A stretch of 64,000 nucleotides of DNA from Flavicella marina (GCF_009193215.1 NZ_VYVA01000002.1:310001-374000), one strand, 5' to 3'. Shown: positions 39,096 to 49,108, counted from the stretch's first letter. Program-made: numbers and translations. Notes: generated by a model not told the origin, from the letters alone.

Positions 39096-40367
39096 TTATT
39101 CATGTAGTCTTTGAGGATAAAAGACCAATTGAATTAAGTTGTATTCGAGCTGATTAAAATTAAAAGATAGTCCATCTATGGTAAAACTGGAACAAGGATA
39201 CCATCTTAAATTTGTTCTTAAAATAAGAGCCTCATTGGTTTTTCCTGGTACAATATCCCAGCCGAAAGTTAAACCAGGTTCAATTGATGAAAAATTTATT
39301 TTGCGATTAGATAGCGCTACTTCTTCATGATATTCTATAACATCATAGGCGATATTCAAACCGATATAGGGTGCAAATCCAGAATAGTCTGTTAAAAATT
39401 TATTTACTTCAAATGCCAATGAAGTTTTATTGATGGTTTGCTTGGTGTCAAATCCTTCTGTTATGTATGTTGGGTTTCGAAATGCTAAGGCCAAAAATAA
39501 ATTGGCTCTATTGAAGTGATACCCTAATGCAAGGTCAAAATAAGTTGAGGAACTCAATCTTTGTTGTAAATAAGGGAGTTTTTCGGTGTTATATTCAGAA
39601 TTATTAAGAGAAAAAGATTGAGAAGGACCAGCACCAATAAAGAAATCTCCAAATGTTTCAGAATCATAAGAGAGTTTTGATAAACTTGGATAGTCATTCC
39701 ATTTATCAATATTTGCCTGAGTATTGTTTTTTGTAAGATCAAAGGAGTAGAGTAGTCCCAGCTGTATGGTATTAGGTGGTGTTGTAAATTGTGTAGTTTC
39801 AGTCTTACTAATAGGATATTGCCATTCGTTATTGGGGAAATAATTGACTGCTAACCTAAATGCCAATGATTTAAAGCTGTACATAATCCCTGTATCAAAG
39901 TTTAGCATGAAGTCCTTAGATATTTCAGTAGATTTTTCTGTGTTTTGTGAGATTTGTTGAAATGTTAGTGTTCCCCAATTGAATCCAATATAAGGCCGTA
40001 ATTTCCCTTTCTTTATAGCCCATGGATATATTCGCGCTCCGGTTGCTACGGAGTTTTGTAATTTATGTTCAGCTGCATTACCATCAAGATTTATTTGGCC
40101 TAAAGGGAAGGATACATAAAACTCTGAATGTCCCCAAAAATGAAATCCACCCCAGGTGATGTAAGGGTTTAATGTAGCAGTATAATCTATGGGGGTTATT
40201 TGATTATGTATAAGCTGTTTCCCAGTAAATCCTGGAAAGAAACACCCTCCAGTTTCTAGATACATTTGAGCAAAATCTAATCTTTGATTTTGAGTAGTAT
40301 TGTCTTGTGCAGTTGATCTGATAAAACAGAAGCAACATATTGCAAGCATTGTTGTTTTTTTAACCAT
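39096..40367 (-). CDS. putative outer-membrane protein
   Basis: A 423-residue protein from the ATG at 40367, chosen because it gives a proper signal peptide (KKTTMLAICCFCFIRSTAQ). The longer frame adds 24 residues overlapping the upstream gene. Many amphipathic strands with Tyr/Phe and Gly turns suggest a beta-barrel, and the C-terminus reads QLVFYPQRLHE. The start lies just past the stop of the 40369-41007 gene, so they are coupled. No function is recognised. Confidence 0.68.
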   Translation of the reverse strand: MVKKTTMLAICCFCFIRSTAQDNTTQNQRLDFAQMYLETGGCFFPGFTGKQLIHNQITPIDYTATLNPYITWGGFHFWGHSEFYVSFPLGQINLDGNAAEHKLQNSVATGARIYPWAIKKGKLRPYIGFNWGTLTFQQISQNTEKSTEISKDFMLNFDTGIMYSFKSLAFRLAVNYFPNNEWQYPISKTETTQFTTPPNTIQLGLLYSFDLTKNNTQANIDKWNDYPSLSKLSYDSETFGDFFIGAGPSQSFSLNNSEYNTEKLPYLQQRLSSSTYFDLALGYHFNRANLFLALAFRNPTYITEGFDTKQTINKTSLAFEVNKFLTDYSGFAPYIGLNIAYDVIEYHEEVALSNRKINFSSIEPGLTFGWDIVPGKTNEALILRTNLRWYPCSSFTIDGLSFNFNQLEYNLIQLVFYPQRLHE

Positions 40368-40368
40368 A

Positions 40369-41007
40369 TTATTTAAATTGAAAGCCAACGAAAAACCAAA
40401 TGCTGTTATCGAATTGATTGCTATGGATTGTAGTTTCACCTAGTTGAGTTTCATTTATAGGGGTTAGGTTGAATCGAAATGGAATAGAAAGTCTGTAGTA
40501 CAAATTTTTTACTTTGAAGATGTCTGTTTCAGTAAAGCTGATAGCACTTCCTAGAGTAAATGAAGACTGGTCGAGTGTCTCATTCGTGATGGTGTGTGTG
40601 TATTTGTTATCATAGTACCCAATAGAAGTGGCGATGTATAGACCTTTTACGACTATAGGAAAGTCGTAAAAGACTTCAAAACCAACTTGTTTCCCTTTTA
40701 CATTGTTGCCATCCACAGCTTTTGCAAAGTTGGAAGATAGGTGCTTTTCCGATAAGTAGAGATGGGTGTAAGCAAGTCTTAATAAGTGGTTGTTTCCAAA
40801 TCTTACACCAACTTCACCTCCTAAAGATTTGAATTCGTTAAAGATGGCTTCCCCGAGATCGTATGCGATAAAAAATTGAGTACTATTGCTTACAATTGAA
40901 TCTTTTCCAGAATAAGTATCTAAAGCTTTTTGAAATTCTGAATTTTGTGAATTTGATGGAATGCTATAAAATGCAATGCATACCGTAAGAAATAATCCGT
41001 ACTTCAT
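40369..41007 (-). CDS. putative outer-membrane protein
   Basis: A 212-residue exported protein with signal YGLFLTVCIAFYSIPSNSQ. It is beta-rich with alternating aromatics and ends WFFVGFQFK, an aromatic-terminated last strand as in outer-membrane barrels. It is coupled to the downstream 423-residue barrel-like protein. No family is recognised. Confidence 0.68.
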   Translation of the reverse strand: MKYGLFLTVCIAFYSIPSNSQNSEFQKALDTYSGKDSIVSNSTQFFIAYDLGEAIFNEFKSLGGEVGVRFGNNHLLRLAYTHLYLSEKHLSSNFAKAVDGNNVKGKQVGFEVFYDFPIVVKGLYIATSIGYYDNKYTHTITNETLDQSSFTLGSAISFTETDIFKVKNLYYRLSIPFRFNLTPINETQLGETTIHSNQFDNSIWFFVGFQFK

Positions 41008-41138
41008 TTGATTTTTTCAAACAAAAGTATTGACTAAAGGAATGGTTCACAATCAGACTATAGTAGGAATTGTCTCTTAACTATCAATTTCATACAAAAG
41101 TATGAGCACTGGTAATGAGATGTATAGGTGTTTATTTG

Positions 41139-41987
41139 TTACCTAAGTTGGTTTGCTAATTCACTACGAGTTTTTACTCCGAACTTCTTGTATATATTGC
41201 TTGCATGGGTTTTTACTGTTGGTAAAGAAATGAATAATTGATCGGCAATTTTTTGGTAGGTCAGCCCTTCGTAAAGAAGTGTGGCAATTTCTTGTTCTCT
41301 TTTTGTCAGTGTAAAGTTTTTAAATTGCTGTTCGTTAGGTGTAATAGTTTTTTTAATTAATGATAGTCTTTGTAAATCATCATAAATTTTACGCACAGCC
41401 AATGCAATGAAAGCTATGTATAGCAAGAATCCTATTTGAAATTGTTGATATTCCTTTTCAAAAGCATAATGAAAAATCAGGTATATAGGCGTGAGAATAA
41501 AAAATGTTAATGCAAAAATCTTGTTTGATTTTTCTAAATGAATAAATTGTTGAATGGGTTTTGTTTGTCTTGTGATCAGCATGGATACTGCGACTGAAAA
41601 TATTAAAAAGACCACGACAGCCCATTGTGCAAAAATCATATAATCTAAATATTTTGAGGCTACCAGAGCAGAGGTTAATAAAATTGAAATTCCGATATGA
41701 ATTTTTTTTACTTTTAATGGGATTGAATGACTTTGTTGACTTAAAGTATCTAAAAATGTGGTCATTGCCACTAATATCATGCAGAACAAAGTGGAAATGA
41801 TGGTGGTATTTTCTTCTGGAAATAAAGGGGAAATACTCATTGAAATTAAAAGCAGTAATAATGCGACGGTAAAGCCAATAGTTTCCAATTTTTCAATTTT
41901 CTTTTGATAGCATAAGATCTGTAAAAACAAAGAAATTGTTAAGGTCGTGTAAGTGATAATAAGTATGAAATATTCAAATTGAAGCAT
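41139..41987 (-). CDS. membrane-anchored LuxR-type regulator
   Basis: A 282-residue protein. Six or seven hydrophobic helices occupy residues 1-205. A LuxR/GerE HTH follows at about 225-280, including [25 protein letters not shown] and [15 protein letters not shown]. Such proteins sense membrane or extracellular signals and bind DNA directly. The upstream pair of barrel-like genes (40369, 39096) is on the same strand and downstream, so they are candidate targets. Confidence 0.8.
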   Translation of the reverse strand: MLQFEYFILIITYTTLTISLFLQILCYQKKIEKLETIGFTVALLLLLISMSISPLFPEENTTIISTLFCMILVAMTTFLDTLSQQSHSIPLKVKKIHIGISILLTSALVASKYLDYMIFAQWAVVVFLIFSVAVSMLITRQTKPIQQFIHLEKSNKIFALTFFILTPIYLIFHYAFEKEYQQFQIGFLLYIAFIALAVRKIYDDLQRLSLIKKTITPNEQQFKNFTLTKREQEIATLLYEGLTYQKIADQLFISLPTVKTHASNIYKKFGVKTRSELANQLR

Positions 41988-42225
41988 CTTAATTTAGTTA
42001 GCTTTGAGCAATTTTTGTTTTAATATTTATTCGTTTTTATCAGTTTCTATAAGTCATTTGTTTAAAGAAACCTCTATGCTAGGGTTTACTATATTCTTAT
42101 AGATTGAATCAAATCAAATATAAAACTTTTACTTTTCTTATTGTTTGTAAAGTACATTTTATGCAAACGGATTTTTTTTTATAAGTGACTAAAAATTATG
42201 ATCAAGATTCGATAACAATGTTTAT

Positions 42226-42843
42226 TTACTTTTTGTTTTTTATTGCGATGGCACATAAGATGATCCATAAAACAAACACCAACTCAACCATTCTTTGATA
42301 CAACCCAACGTAAATTGAAGTTGAATTAGAAAATAATAGATACACGAATAATACATTGATTGCGCCTAAAACTTTTGACTGCAACGAGAAATTAGTATTG
42401 TTTGTGTTTTTTATTTGAAAGCCGATTAATATTATAAAAAAAGGAACGAATAAATAAGTGAGCAAACCTACAAAATTGTGAATTAGTTGAGAAGTGCTAG
42501 GATTCAGTAGTTCTTTATTACAACCGCTATCACAGGGAAATATTGCAACAACTACAGTTGCCAGTCCGTAAAAGATTCCGATACCATAAAACCCTAATTT
42601 GAGTTGACTAGATGGATGAAAATAGCTCACAGCGAGAAAACAGAATGTACTAATTAGAATACCACTAGGGATGTATCCGAATGTTCTTAAGTATTTTCCG
42701 TATTCGGTGTCTATAGCATAAGATTCACTGATATATTGACTAATAATATTATAATCATCAATTAAAAATCCGCCTAAAATGGAACTTGTTAGAAAAAGAA
42801 CAACTCCAATTATTCCTAAAAATGATATGTTTTTGTTGTTCAT
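42226..42843 (-). CDS. DUF998 membrane protein
   Basis: A 205-residue protein with six hydrophobic helices. The DUF998 pattern is visible: GGFLIDDYNIISQYISESYA after the first helix, FPCDSGCNKELL in the third loop, and HNFVGLLTYLFVPFF. The family function is unknown. It is the first gene to the left of the repeat-bounded cassette region; a degenerate repeat lies between it and the methyltransferase. Confidence 0.83.
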   Translation of the reverse strand: MNNKNISFLGIIGVVLFLTSSILGGFLIDDYNIISQYISESYAIDTEYGKYLRTFGYIPSGILISTFCFLAVSYFHPSSQLKLGFYGIGIFYGLATVVVAIFPCDSGCNKELLNPSTSQLIHNFVGLLTYLFVPFFIILIGFQIKNTNNTNFSLQSKVLGAINVLFVYLLFSNSTSIYVGLYQRMVELVFVLWIILCAIAIKNKK

Positions 42844-42904
42844 ATTTAGTGATTATGCATCTGTTTTATTTCACTTTTTTTTAGAAGGTCAATTAGCCAA
42901 AATA

Positions 42905-42997
42905 AACGTTTAAGATTAATCTATAAAATATTTGTTTTGTTAATTAAAAAACAGCCAACTAAAAATTAACTGTTTACTTTCTTATTAAAACGGTGTT
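42905..42997. repeat. degenerate attC-like site, left end of array
   Basis: It ends in CGGTGTT like the intact sites. An AAC at 42905 could be the other end, but the stem is weak (TTAAT with ATTAA). It marks the left limit of recognisable cassettes. The methyltransferase block to its right begins GTTGTACAT here and ends ATGCACAAC at 43701: 8 of 9 complementary. Confidence 0.45.
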
Positions 42998-43005
42998 GTA
43001 CATTC

Positions 43006-43677
43006 TTATTTTATTCCTGTGCTATAAAATCCATGCATTTTCATTGGTTTTCCATCGAATTCAAGATCTGGTTCAGATATTATTTCAGTTTCTATTTTTT
43101 TAAATCCAGTGTTTTTTAATAGCGTTTCTATCTCGTTTTTTTTGTATTTGTTAAAACCAAAATTTGCAAGTTCGATTTGATCCATTAATTCCTTTGATCG
43201 GTATCCAATCAATATTTTACCATTAGGTTTTAATACTCTATATATTTCCTTTGCGTTTTCATATAAATTTGGCCAAAAATATACCGTATTTGTTGTGGTA
43301 ATGTAATCAATGCTATTATCTTCAAAAGGTAGAGATTCTATAGAACCATGTATAAAAGAAACCTTTTTAGCATCAATAAAGTTTTGATTTAATTCAATAG
43401 CTTCATCGATCATGGTTTGAGAAAAATCTAACCCTATGTATTTTAGATTACTTGTTTTATTAAGTAATTCTTTAATAAATAGACCATTTCCCATTCCAAT
43501 TTCCAAGATTAAGCTGTTTTTTCGAGGGTTAAGAACCTGATAAGAATTTAGACAGATGAGTTTATTTCCTTTATTCATCTGTTTTCCAACTTCTTTTCCA
43601 TCATTCCCTTTTGGTTTTCTTAATTGAGAGGCTAATTCTTGTTTAGAAAGATTGCTAGTATTAAATTTTTCTGCCAT
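43006..43677 (-). CDS. class I SAM-dependent methyltransferase
   Basis: A 223-residue Rossmann-fold methyltransferase. Motif I is LILEIGMGNGLFIKELL, the acidic strand-2 end is IGLDFSQTMIDEA, and motif post-I is PFEDNSIDYITTTNTVYFW. A pair VLKPNGKILIGYRS closes the core. It resembles UbiE/Methyltransf_11 enzymes; the substrate is unknown. It sits alone in the leftmost cassette-like block (42998-43698): the stop is 8 bp from one boundary and the start 21 bp from the other. Confidence 0.87.
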   Translation of the reverse strand: MAEKFNTSNLSKQELASQLRKPKGNDGKEVGKQMNKGNKLICLNSYQVLNPRKNSLILEIGMGNGLFIKELLNKTSNLKYIGLDFSQTMIDEAIELNQNFIDAKKVSFIHGSIESLPFEDNSIDYITTTNTVYFWPNLYENAKEIYRVLKPNGKILIGYRSKELMDQIELANFGFNKYKKNEIETLLKNTGFKKIETEIISEPDLEFDGKPMKMHGFYSTGIK

Positions 43678-43698
43678 ATTTTCCGTCTAATTATGCAC

Positions 43699-43896
43699 AA
43701 CGTGTTTGAATAAGATTAGTGTGGGAGTTTAACAATTCGTGAATTATCTACCGAGCCAATGAGTTTATATTTATTTTATGTTTTTTTCTTGTCCAACGAA
43801 AAATAGATAAATATTAAATAGAATTTATAAATTAATTAAAAATTTTAGTTAAACCATAAAAACTCACATAAATTTTTTAGAAAGCTAGTGACTGTT
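43699..43896. repeat. attC-like site, long family (198 bp)
   Basis: It starts AACGTGTTTGAATAAG and GATTAGTGTGGGAG, and ends near CTCACATAAATTTTTTAG and CTGTT. The interior matches the sites at 48908-49108 and 62842-63030, so these three form one family. The right end has drifted from the GGTGTT form. Confidence 0.65.
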
Positions 43897-43898
43897 AA

Positions 43899-44729
43899 CT
43901 AATCAATATTTATGATACTATTTTCCACACTTTTATAGTTAATATTAATTTTTTTAGAATCTTTACCAGTAATCGATATTCCAATATTATTTCGATAAGT
44001 ATATTTTGTCAAGTATTTTTCCTTTTTGTTATAAGTGATAGTACCATTTCCAATACCTTTTGCATAGATGTTCTTTTGATCAATATTTTTATCAAGTTCT
44101 ATATCTTGTTTGACATTAAATAATGCAATGTTTTTATTAACTTCTTTCAATGTATAGGTACGATTTATTCTCATATAAATAGTTTGTTTTCCGAATAAGG
44201 GTATAACTAATGGGATGTTATGCTTGAAACTATCACCTATTTTTATTTTTTTTTGAGGGAATTTCATTCTTTGTTCTATACTATCGATTATAGTGTTTGC
44301 TAACAATAGATCAGCTTTAGAACTGTTGTCTCCTTGGATTGAGTCTATTTCTAAATTTATACCATTGATATATTTTCCAAACATCTTTTTTCGTCGCTTT
44401 TCAACTTTATCATCAGTTTTAATTCCGTTTAATTTGGTGGAAGTTTTTATATCCGAATATGAAATTGTTGCAGGTATGTCACCATGCTTATTTTTGGCTG
44501 TTTCTATTGTTTTAGAGCTTGATTTCTTAATTATTAGTTCCACTGGCTTTTGAATATTTTGATCTTCTAACTTGTCGTTATCTGCCAATCTAATAGTAGA
44601 ACTAATTTTTATATTTAAATTTTTGTGATATGTACTTTCTGGTTTAGTTTTTATTACAAAATTCAATGTTTTGGTAGAACAAGAATATAAAGATAAAAAC
44701 GAGATAAAAAGCAGTATTGTAGATTTCAT
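43899..44729 (-). CDS. cassette lipoprotein of unknown function
   Basis: A 276-residue protein from the ATG at 44729; a TTG two codons earlier is less likely. Its lipoprotein signal ends SLYSCSTK. The rest is Lys/Ile/Asn-rich and beta-like, with GKYINGINLEIDSI and GNGTITYNKKEKYLTKY. No family is recognised. The stop lies 2 bp from the repeat end. Degraded copies of its last 15 codons occur at two other boundaries (44879-44935 and 49109-49165), so related genes once occupied those places. Confidence 0.65.
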   Translation of the reverse strand: MKSTILLFISFLSLYSCSTKTLNFVIKTKPESTYHKNLNIKISSTIRLADNDKLEDQNIQKPVELIIKKSSSKTIETAKNKHGDIPATISYSDIKTSTKLNGIKTDDKVEKRRKKMFGKYINGINLEIDSIQGDNSSKADLLLANTIIDSIEQRMKFPQKKIKIGDSFKHNIPLVIPLFGKQTIYMRINRTYTLKEVNKNIALFNVKQDIELDKNIDQKNIYAKGIGNGTITYNKKEKYLTKYTYRNNIGISITGKDSKKININYKSVENSIINID

Positions 44730-44732
44730 AGA

Positions 44733-44873
44733 CAATTGTTGGTGGCGATTTTGGATATAGGTTAGATTGGGTTCAGAGAATCATGGATTTTCATAGTATT
44801 TTATTTTTATAAAAGTAACGAATTTTTCAACAGAGAAGGAGTACAGTATTTTTTTATAGCTGGTATTGACCAC
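44733..44873. repeat. attC-like site, short family, drifted ends
   Basis: The right two thirds match the short family closely (GATTTTCATAGTATT, ATAAAAGTAACGAATTTTTC, AGGAGTACAG). It ends TATAGCTGGTATT, with ATT in place of GTT. The left part is diverged but keeps GGCGATTTT as in the 54943-55142 site. Confidence 0.55.
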
Positions 44874-44878
44874 CGTTA

Positions 44879-44935
44879 ATTAGTCAATATTTATAATGTT
44901 TTTTCCACACTTTAATAGTTGATTTTATTTGTCTA
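44879..44935 (-). pseudogene. remnant 3' end of a paralogue of the 43899 gene
   Basis: In gene sense the stretch reads as the last codons of the 43899-44729 gene (KINY, then GTGGAAAA and IINID) with an internal stop. Only the tail remains, right next to a repeat. It also overlaps the 3' end of the frameshifted gene that follows. Confidence 0.55.
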
Positions 44936-45452
44936 AATGTGGATACTGTACCAAAAACTGAAAGGCCTCTAATGCTTCTTTTCTATTTTCTCGATCTTTC
45001 ACGACAATGCTAAACGAACCATTATTTTTAACAAACTCAGACCAATATTCATTTTCTGGTTTTGCTCTAACTAAAAAACTCAATTGAAAAAAGAATATTG
45101 TTTTCACTCTCACTCACAGAGTAAACATTTTTAAATTGAATTTCTGCTTCAAACAATACGTTGTAATACTTTTTATCATTATGTTTCACTACATTCTTTT
45201 TGTATTTGATTTTAAAGAAAAAATATTTTGTATTTCGATCAAGAAAAACCTTGGCAGAATAAACTTCTGTGTTGTGTCCGTTAAATTCATGTTTTAGTTC
45301 TGATATTTTTTCGATATACTTCCTTTGATAATATTTAATATACGCTGGGTCGTTTTTTAAGCTTTCGGTGGAAGATTGTGAACCTTCATTGAATTGAGCA
45401 GAAACATGTATACCGTAAAAGATAAAAATTAGTAGTAAAAGAGATTTTTTCA
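44925..45452 (-). pseudogene. exported protein gene with a frameshift
   Basis: A signal-peptide-bearing protein starts MKKSLLLLIFIFYGIHVSAQ at 45452. It reads to SIEFFS and stops at 45067. The adjacent frame continues without a break as RAKPENEYWSEFVKNN to QFLVQYPHLDK, stop 44925. The switch falls in a run of six T in gene sense; with five T the two parts join into one protein of about 175 aa. A real mutation, a sequencing error and programmed slippage are all possible. No family is recognised. Confidence 0.6.
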
Positions 45453-45638
45453 TATCAGTCTTTTTTATTGAAGAAAAAAAATCATTTAAACAATTATATG
45501 AAAAATGTTTTAATGCGTCATGTATTATTGTGAAAAACACAAATACTTTTCAATGCTTGATATATTAAACACAGTTATGATTATTTTGATATTACTTTAG
45601 TGTTGTAAAAGAAATAGGATGAAATTTTCATACATGAA

Positions 45639-47147
45639 TTACTTTACTAGTTCAAAATCTCCAGGTTTCCAACTTTTATCAAACCATTGTTCTAGCGGGC
45701 CATAAAGTCTTAATAAAACACTGTATCCTTTGCCTGGCATAGTTTGAACCCAATTATTTTTATGATCTTTTGGTGGTTTTGGACCAAACCAAATTGTATA
45801 AGAACCATCTTTATTCGCTTTAACATCTGGATTCAAATTATCTATACCTGCCAGTTTTTGATCTGTTTCTAACATAGAACGATGCTGATTAGAATAAACA
45901 ATAAATGACCAAAAGTCTTTCGCTGGAATAGGAGCAGGTAGGGTAACTTTATATGTTTTACCACCATCTAAATAGTTTGCTTTGGAATCGTGTGCTGTAA
46001 AAGCGTAAACAGAACCGGTACCAACTACTGGTGCGGCCATTGCTGGTGTAATTCCTGTTGCCATATAATGAAACATAATTCGATCATCCAATACCATTTC
46101 TCCATTATTTATGAAGTCATGTACCCCACCTGCAAAGGATGAATACCACTGTCTATCTTTATAAAAATAAGCAGATTTGTTTCTTGGTCTATAGCATAAA
46201 GACCTAGCAGAAGCATTCCCGATTGCTACAGCTTCTTCTAATAATAATTTTGTATGTTGATCTGGCGCAAATGTTTTTCCTTTTTTAATGCCAATAGAAG
46301 CAAAAACACCCACTAACTCTTCATTAAATGCATTAGCTGGCTCGTATTGAATTACAGCATTAAGTTCATTGTAAAACTCAAAATTATTAGCATGAATGGT
46401 GTTTATTTGTTGACCTGACAAATCGATAAATTTTTGTTTTGGCTTGTTTTCTGCTTTTAATAACGGATAGCAGTTAAATGTTTCTTTAAATTTTTTCATT
46501 GCCTCTTTAGCTTCTTCTGGTTTAGAAACCAATCGTAAAAGCAACCAGTGTCTGTAGGTTTTTGAACGTGCGACAATATAATCATCTGGAATTGCACCTT
46601 TGTAATCAGGTCCTATAAACAAATATTTACCACCAGCACCTCTATCTTTTCCGGTAATACCTAAATCAGTAACATGGTGGAAAAATGCATCATTTACGAA
46701 TCCTAAAACAGGTTGAGCAATTTCAACAACAATAGGTCCATTTTTTAAATCTATTTCACCAAGAATATAGGGTGTACTGGAATTTGCAGTTAAAAATAAC
46801 GTTCGTGCATCCATTAAATTTTCAAAAGTTGCTATATCTCCAGGGTTGACTCCTGAATCTTTCAAGCCCTCCAACATAGCATATATTGATGCAGCGGGCA
46901 TACCGTTTAAGAAACTTTGAACTCCCCTGGAGACAGTTAAAAAATCGTATGTTTTATTTACGGTGGTTTCATTAGGTAAACCATCTATAAATTCCAATGT
47001 CCCTAATAAATTTGTTTCAACTTTATCTGGAGTTAACAAAGATTTTGGAACATCAGCTCCGTATTTGACATTGGTATTCTTTTGAGCAAAAGAAAATTGG
47101 AAAAGAACACACAAACTGATGGTTGAATAGAAATATTTTAGTTTCAT
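45639..47147 (-). CDS. exported DUF1254/DUF1214 protein
   Basis: A 502-residue protein with signal TISLCVLFQFSFAQ. The DUF1254 part (about 50-200) has TVNKTYDFLTVSRGVQSFL. The C-terminal DUF1214 part (about 370-500) has YKVTLPAPIPAKDFWSFIVY and NNWVQTMPGKGYSVLLRLYG. The family is widespread and has no proven function. It lies 26 bp downstream of a second, shorter DUF1254 gene and together they follow a MarR regulator. Confidence 0.86.
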   Translation of the reverse strand: MKLKYFYSTISLCVLFQFSFAQKNTNVKYGADVPKSLLTPDKVETNLLGTLEFIDGLPNETTVNKTYDFLTVSRGVQSFLNGMPAASIYAMLEGLKDSGVNPGDIATFENLMDARTLFLTANSSTPYILGEIDLKNGPIVVEIAQPVLGFVNDAFFHHVTDLGITGKDRGAGGKYLFIGPDYKGAIPDDYIVARSKTYRHWLLLRLVSKPEEAKEAMKKFKETFNCYPLLKAENKPKQKFIDLSGQQINTIHANNFEFYNELNAVIQYEPANAFNEELVGVFASIGIKKGKTFAPDQHTKLLLEEAVAIGNASARSLCYRPRNKSAYFYKDRQWYSSFAGGVHDFINNGEMVLDDRIMFHYMATGITPAMAAPVVGTGSVYAFTAHDSKANYLDGGKTYKVTLPAPIPAKDFWSFIVYSNQHRSMLETDQKLAGIDNLNPDVKANKDGSYTIWFGPKPPKDHKNNWVQTMPGKGYSVLLRLYGPLEQWFDKSWKPGDFELVK

Positions 47148-47173
47148 AGTGTTTATTTTTATGGATGTAGAAT

Positions 47174-48331
47174 TTATTTGATTTGTAATTTAGGAAGAGG
47201 CATTGTCCATTCACCGGAGATTAGGCTCTCATGAGGTAAATAATAACGTACTGCTAAATCAAATTTGCCTTCAGGAACTTCTAAGCAATTAGTGTCCCCT
47301 TCTTCACAATTAGATTTAAAATTGAAGGTGATGGTCCCGTCTTCATTCCGTATAGCAGTAGTGTTATTGATATGGTAAAGGTCGTATTTGTTAGGATGAA
47401 AGAACCCACCACGCTCTGTATCATATACCGTAACAGACCAAAAGGCATCTACTTTCGGTTCTTCCGTTGTAAGGGTATAAGTCCCTTTACTGCCATCAAG
47501 TACATTGCCTATATCATCAAAAAACATCATCTGGTAGGAACTATGTGTAGCCAGAGGACCTCCCCAACCACCTTTTGTTCCTGCTGCCAATTTTAAAAAT
47601 GATACTTCGTTAGGAACTTGGTCAGGCGAAGCAACTAACTCTTTAAAAGGAACATTTGCAAAAACAGAATCCATTAATTGATTTGCTCTCTTCGCTACAG
47701 CATCTTCAAAACTGCTTAATAAATCAAGTTTAGGAAATTCTTTTATTTCAGGTCCTGAAATATTTACTCCGTTAAAAACTTTTTGCGCGGTTTGAACATC
47801 TTTAGCATTGTATTTATTTTTAACCTCAACCCTTGTTATTACACCAGCAATTAAAGAGGGTGACTTAATGAGTTGTTCTTCTTTAATTCCTTTAGGTTTG
47901 ATGTCATAGTATAAATAATAATCTCCCTCTGGGTTTATGATATTAAGAAAATTACAATTTTTATCATCAATCAATTGAAAAGAGTAAAAACGTTTTGGAT
48001 CGCTATATGTGGCACTTATTTTTACTGATCCATTTATTAAATAAACAAATCCTCCAGTATAATAAGTATCATTATTCATACGAACAATTTTATCTTCTCC
48101 TGCTTTTGTTAATATTGGTATAGTTTCAGTAAGTTTGTTTAACTTACTAGGATCAGCCCCAGTATAGGAAACCATATAATTGTAGGTGTCCTGATAAGGG
48201 AATTTTTGAATATAATCATTGACTTTATCTTCAAAACTCAATTCTTGTTTTTTATCTATTGTGCCTTTACAGGCAAATAAAAATATCAATACTGTTGCTA
48301 AAAGTATGTTTATTGTTCTTTTTGTTGTCAT
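47174..48331 (-). CDS. DUF1254/DUF1214 lipoprotein
   Basis: A 385-residue protein with a lipoprotein signal ending LIFLFACKGT. DUF1254 (about 60-180, DTYYTGGFVYLINGSVKI) and DUF1214 (about 270-380, FWSVTVYDTERGGFFHPNKY, then FDLAVRYYLP) are both present. It is shorter than the downstream homologue. Its start overlaps the MarR stop by 4 bp, so it is coupled to the regulator. Confidence 0.85.
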   Translation of the reverse strand: MTTKRTINILLATVLIFLFACKGTIDKKQELSFEDKVNDYIQKFPYQDTYNYMVSYTGADPSKLNKLTETIPILTKAGEDKIVRMNNDTYYTGGFVYLINGSVKISATYSDPKRFYSFQLIDDKNCNFLNIINPEGDYYLYYDIKPKGIKEEQLIKSPSLIAGVITRVEVKNKYNAKDVQTAQKVFNGVNISGPEIKEFPKLDLLSSFEDAVAKRANQLMDSVFANVPFKELVASPDQVPNEVSFLKLAAGTKGGWGGPLATHSSYQMMFFDDIGNVLDGSKGTYTLTTEEPKVDAFWSVTVYDTERGGFFHPNKYDLYHINNTTAIRNEDGTITFNFKSNCEEGDTNCLEVPEGKFDLAVRYYLPHESLISGEWTMPLPKLQIK

Positions 48332-48765
48332 GATAAAATATGTTTTAGGTCATTCATAAATCGTTCTTGGTTAGGTAGTTTTTTGAAAAATTCATTATTC
48401 GCATGAATTTTTACTTTAAATGCTTCTAGCAAAGTTGTCTCACCTTTTTTTGTTAAAAAGACACATTTCGCTCTTGTATCAGTTTCGTGTTCTTTTCTAT
48501 CAATTAACTCATTCTTTTGAAGCGTTCGAAGTATTTTTGAAACCATCATTCTATCTGTTTTACTAAATTCGGCAATCTCTTTTTGAGTAACACTATTAGA
48601 TTTTTTTAATAACCATCCTAATGATGCTAGGATTACAAATTGAGTATGTGTAAGGTCTAGATTACTTAATGCATTATTCATTTGTCTTTGCCATAGCATT
48701 GTTGTTTGCCAAAGTAAATAGCCAATATTATTATTTGGTTCTTCAAGTTTTATGTTTTTTTGCAT
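48328..48765 (-). CDS. MarR-family regulator
   Basis: A 145-residue winged-helix protein: QMNNALSNLDLTHTQFVILAS, VTQKEIAEFSKTDRMMVSKIL and LIDRKEHETDTRAKCVFLTKKG, the standard MarR recognition helix and wing. It is the first gene of the MarR-DUF1254-DUF1254 operon and probably its repressor. The 140 bp upstream, before the repeat, hold TATATTTAATA-type A/T DNA but no certain operator. Confidence 0.88.
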   Translation of the reverse strand: MQKNIKLEEPNNNIGYLLWQTTMLWQRQMNNALSNLDLTHTQFVILASLGWLLKKSNSVTQKEIAEFSKTDRMMVSKILRTLQKNELIDRKEHETDTRAKCVFLTKKGETTLLEAFKVKIHANNEFFKKLPNQERFMNDLKHILS

Positions 48766-48907
48766 ATTTCTAAGGTTGATCCTTTTATATATTTAATACT
48801 TGTGTTGTTGCAAATATAATATACTTGACAACTAAATTCAGTAGAAAAGTTAATTTATGTTTTTTAGAAGTAAATAATGTAGATTCACGACTTAAGAAAT
48901 GTACCGC

Positions 48908-49108
48908 CAGGTGTTTGTATAAGATTAGTGTGGGAGGTAGACAATGATTATATTATCAGCGGAGCTAAAAGCTTATACTTTTTTTACGTTTTTATCTTGT
49001 CGACTAAAAAATAGACAAATAAGTTTAAATGGACTTTATAAATAAACCAAAACTTTATAGGAAAACCATAAAAACCCACAATGATTTTTTGGTGAGCTAT
49101 TGAATGTT
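48908..49108. repeat. attC-like site, long family (201 bp)
   Basis: It shows GTGTTTGTATAAG and GATTAGTGTGGGAG at the left and AACCCACAATGATTTTTTGG at the right, as in the long family. The left terminal triplet is CAG instead of AAC, so this copy may be inactive. Confidence 0.65.

Noticed and set aside
42150-42226. Further attC-like site left of the DUF998 gene
   Set aside because: AAC and GTT triplets occur but no paired stem or shared spacer was found.
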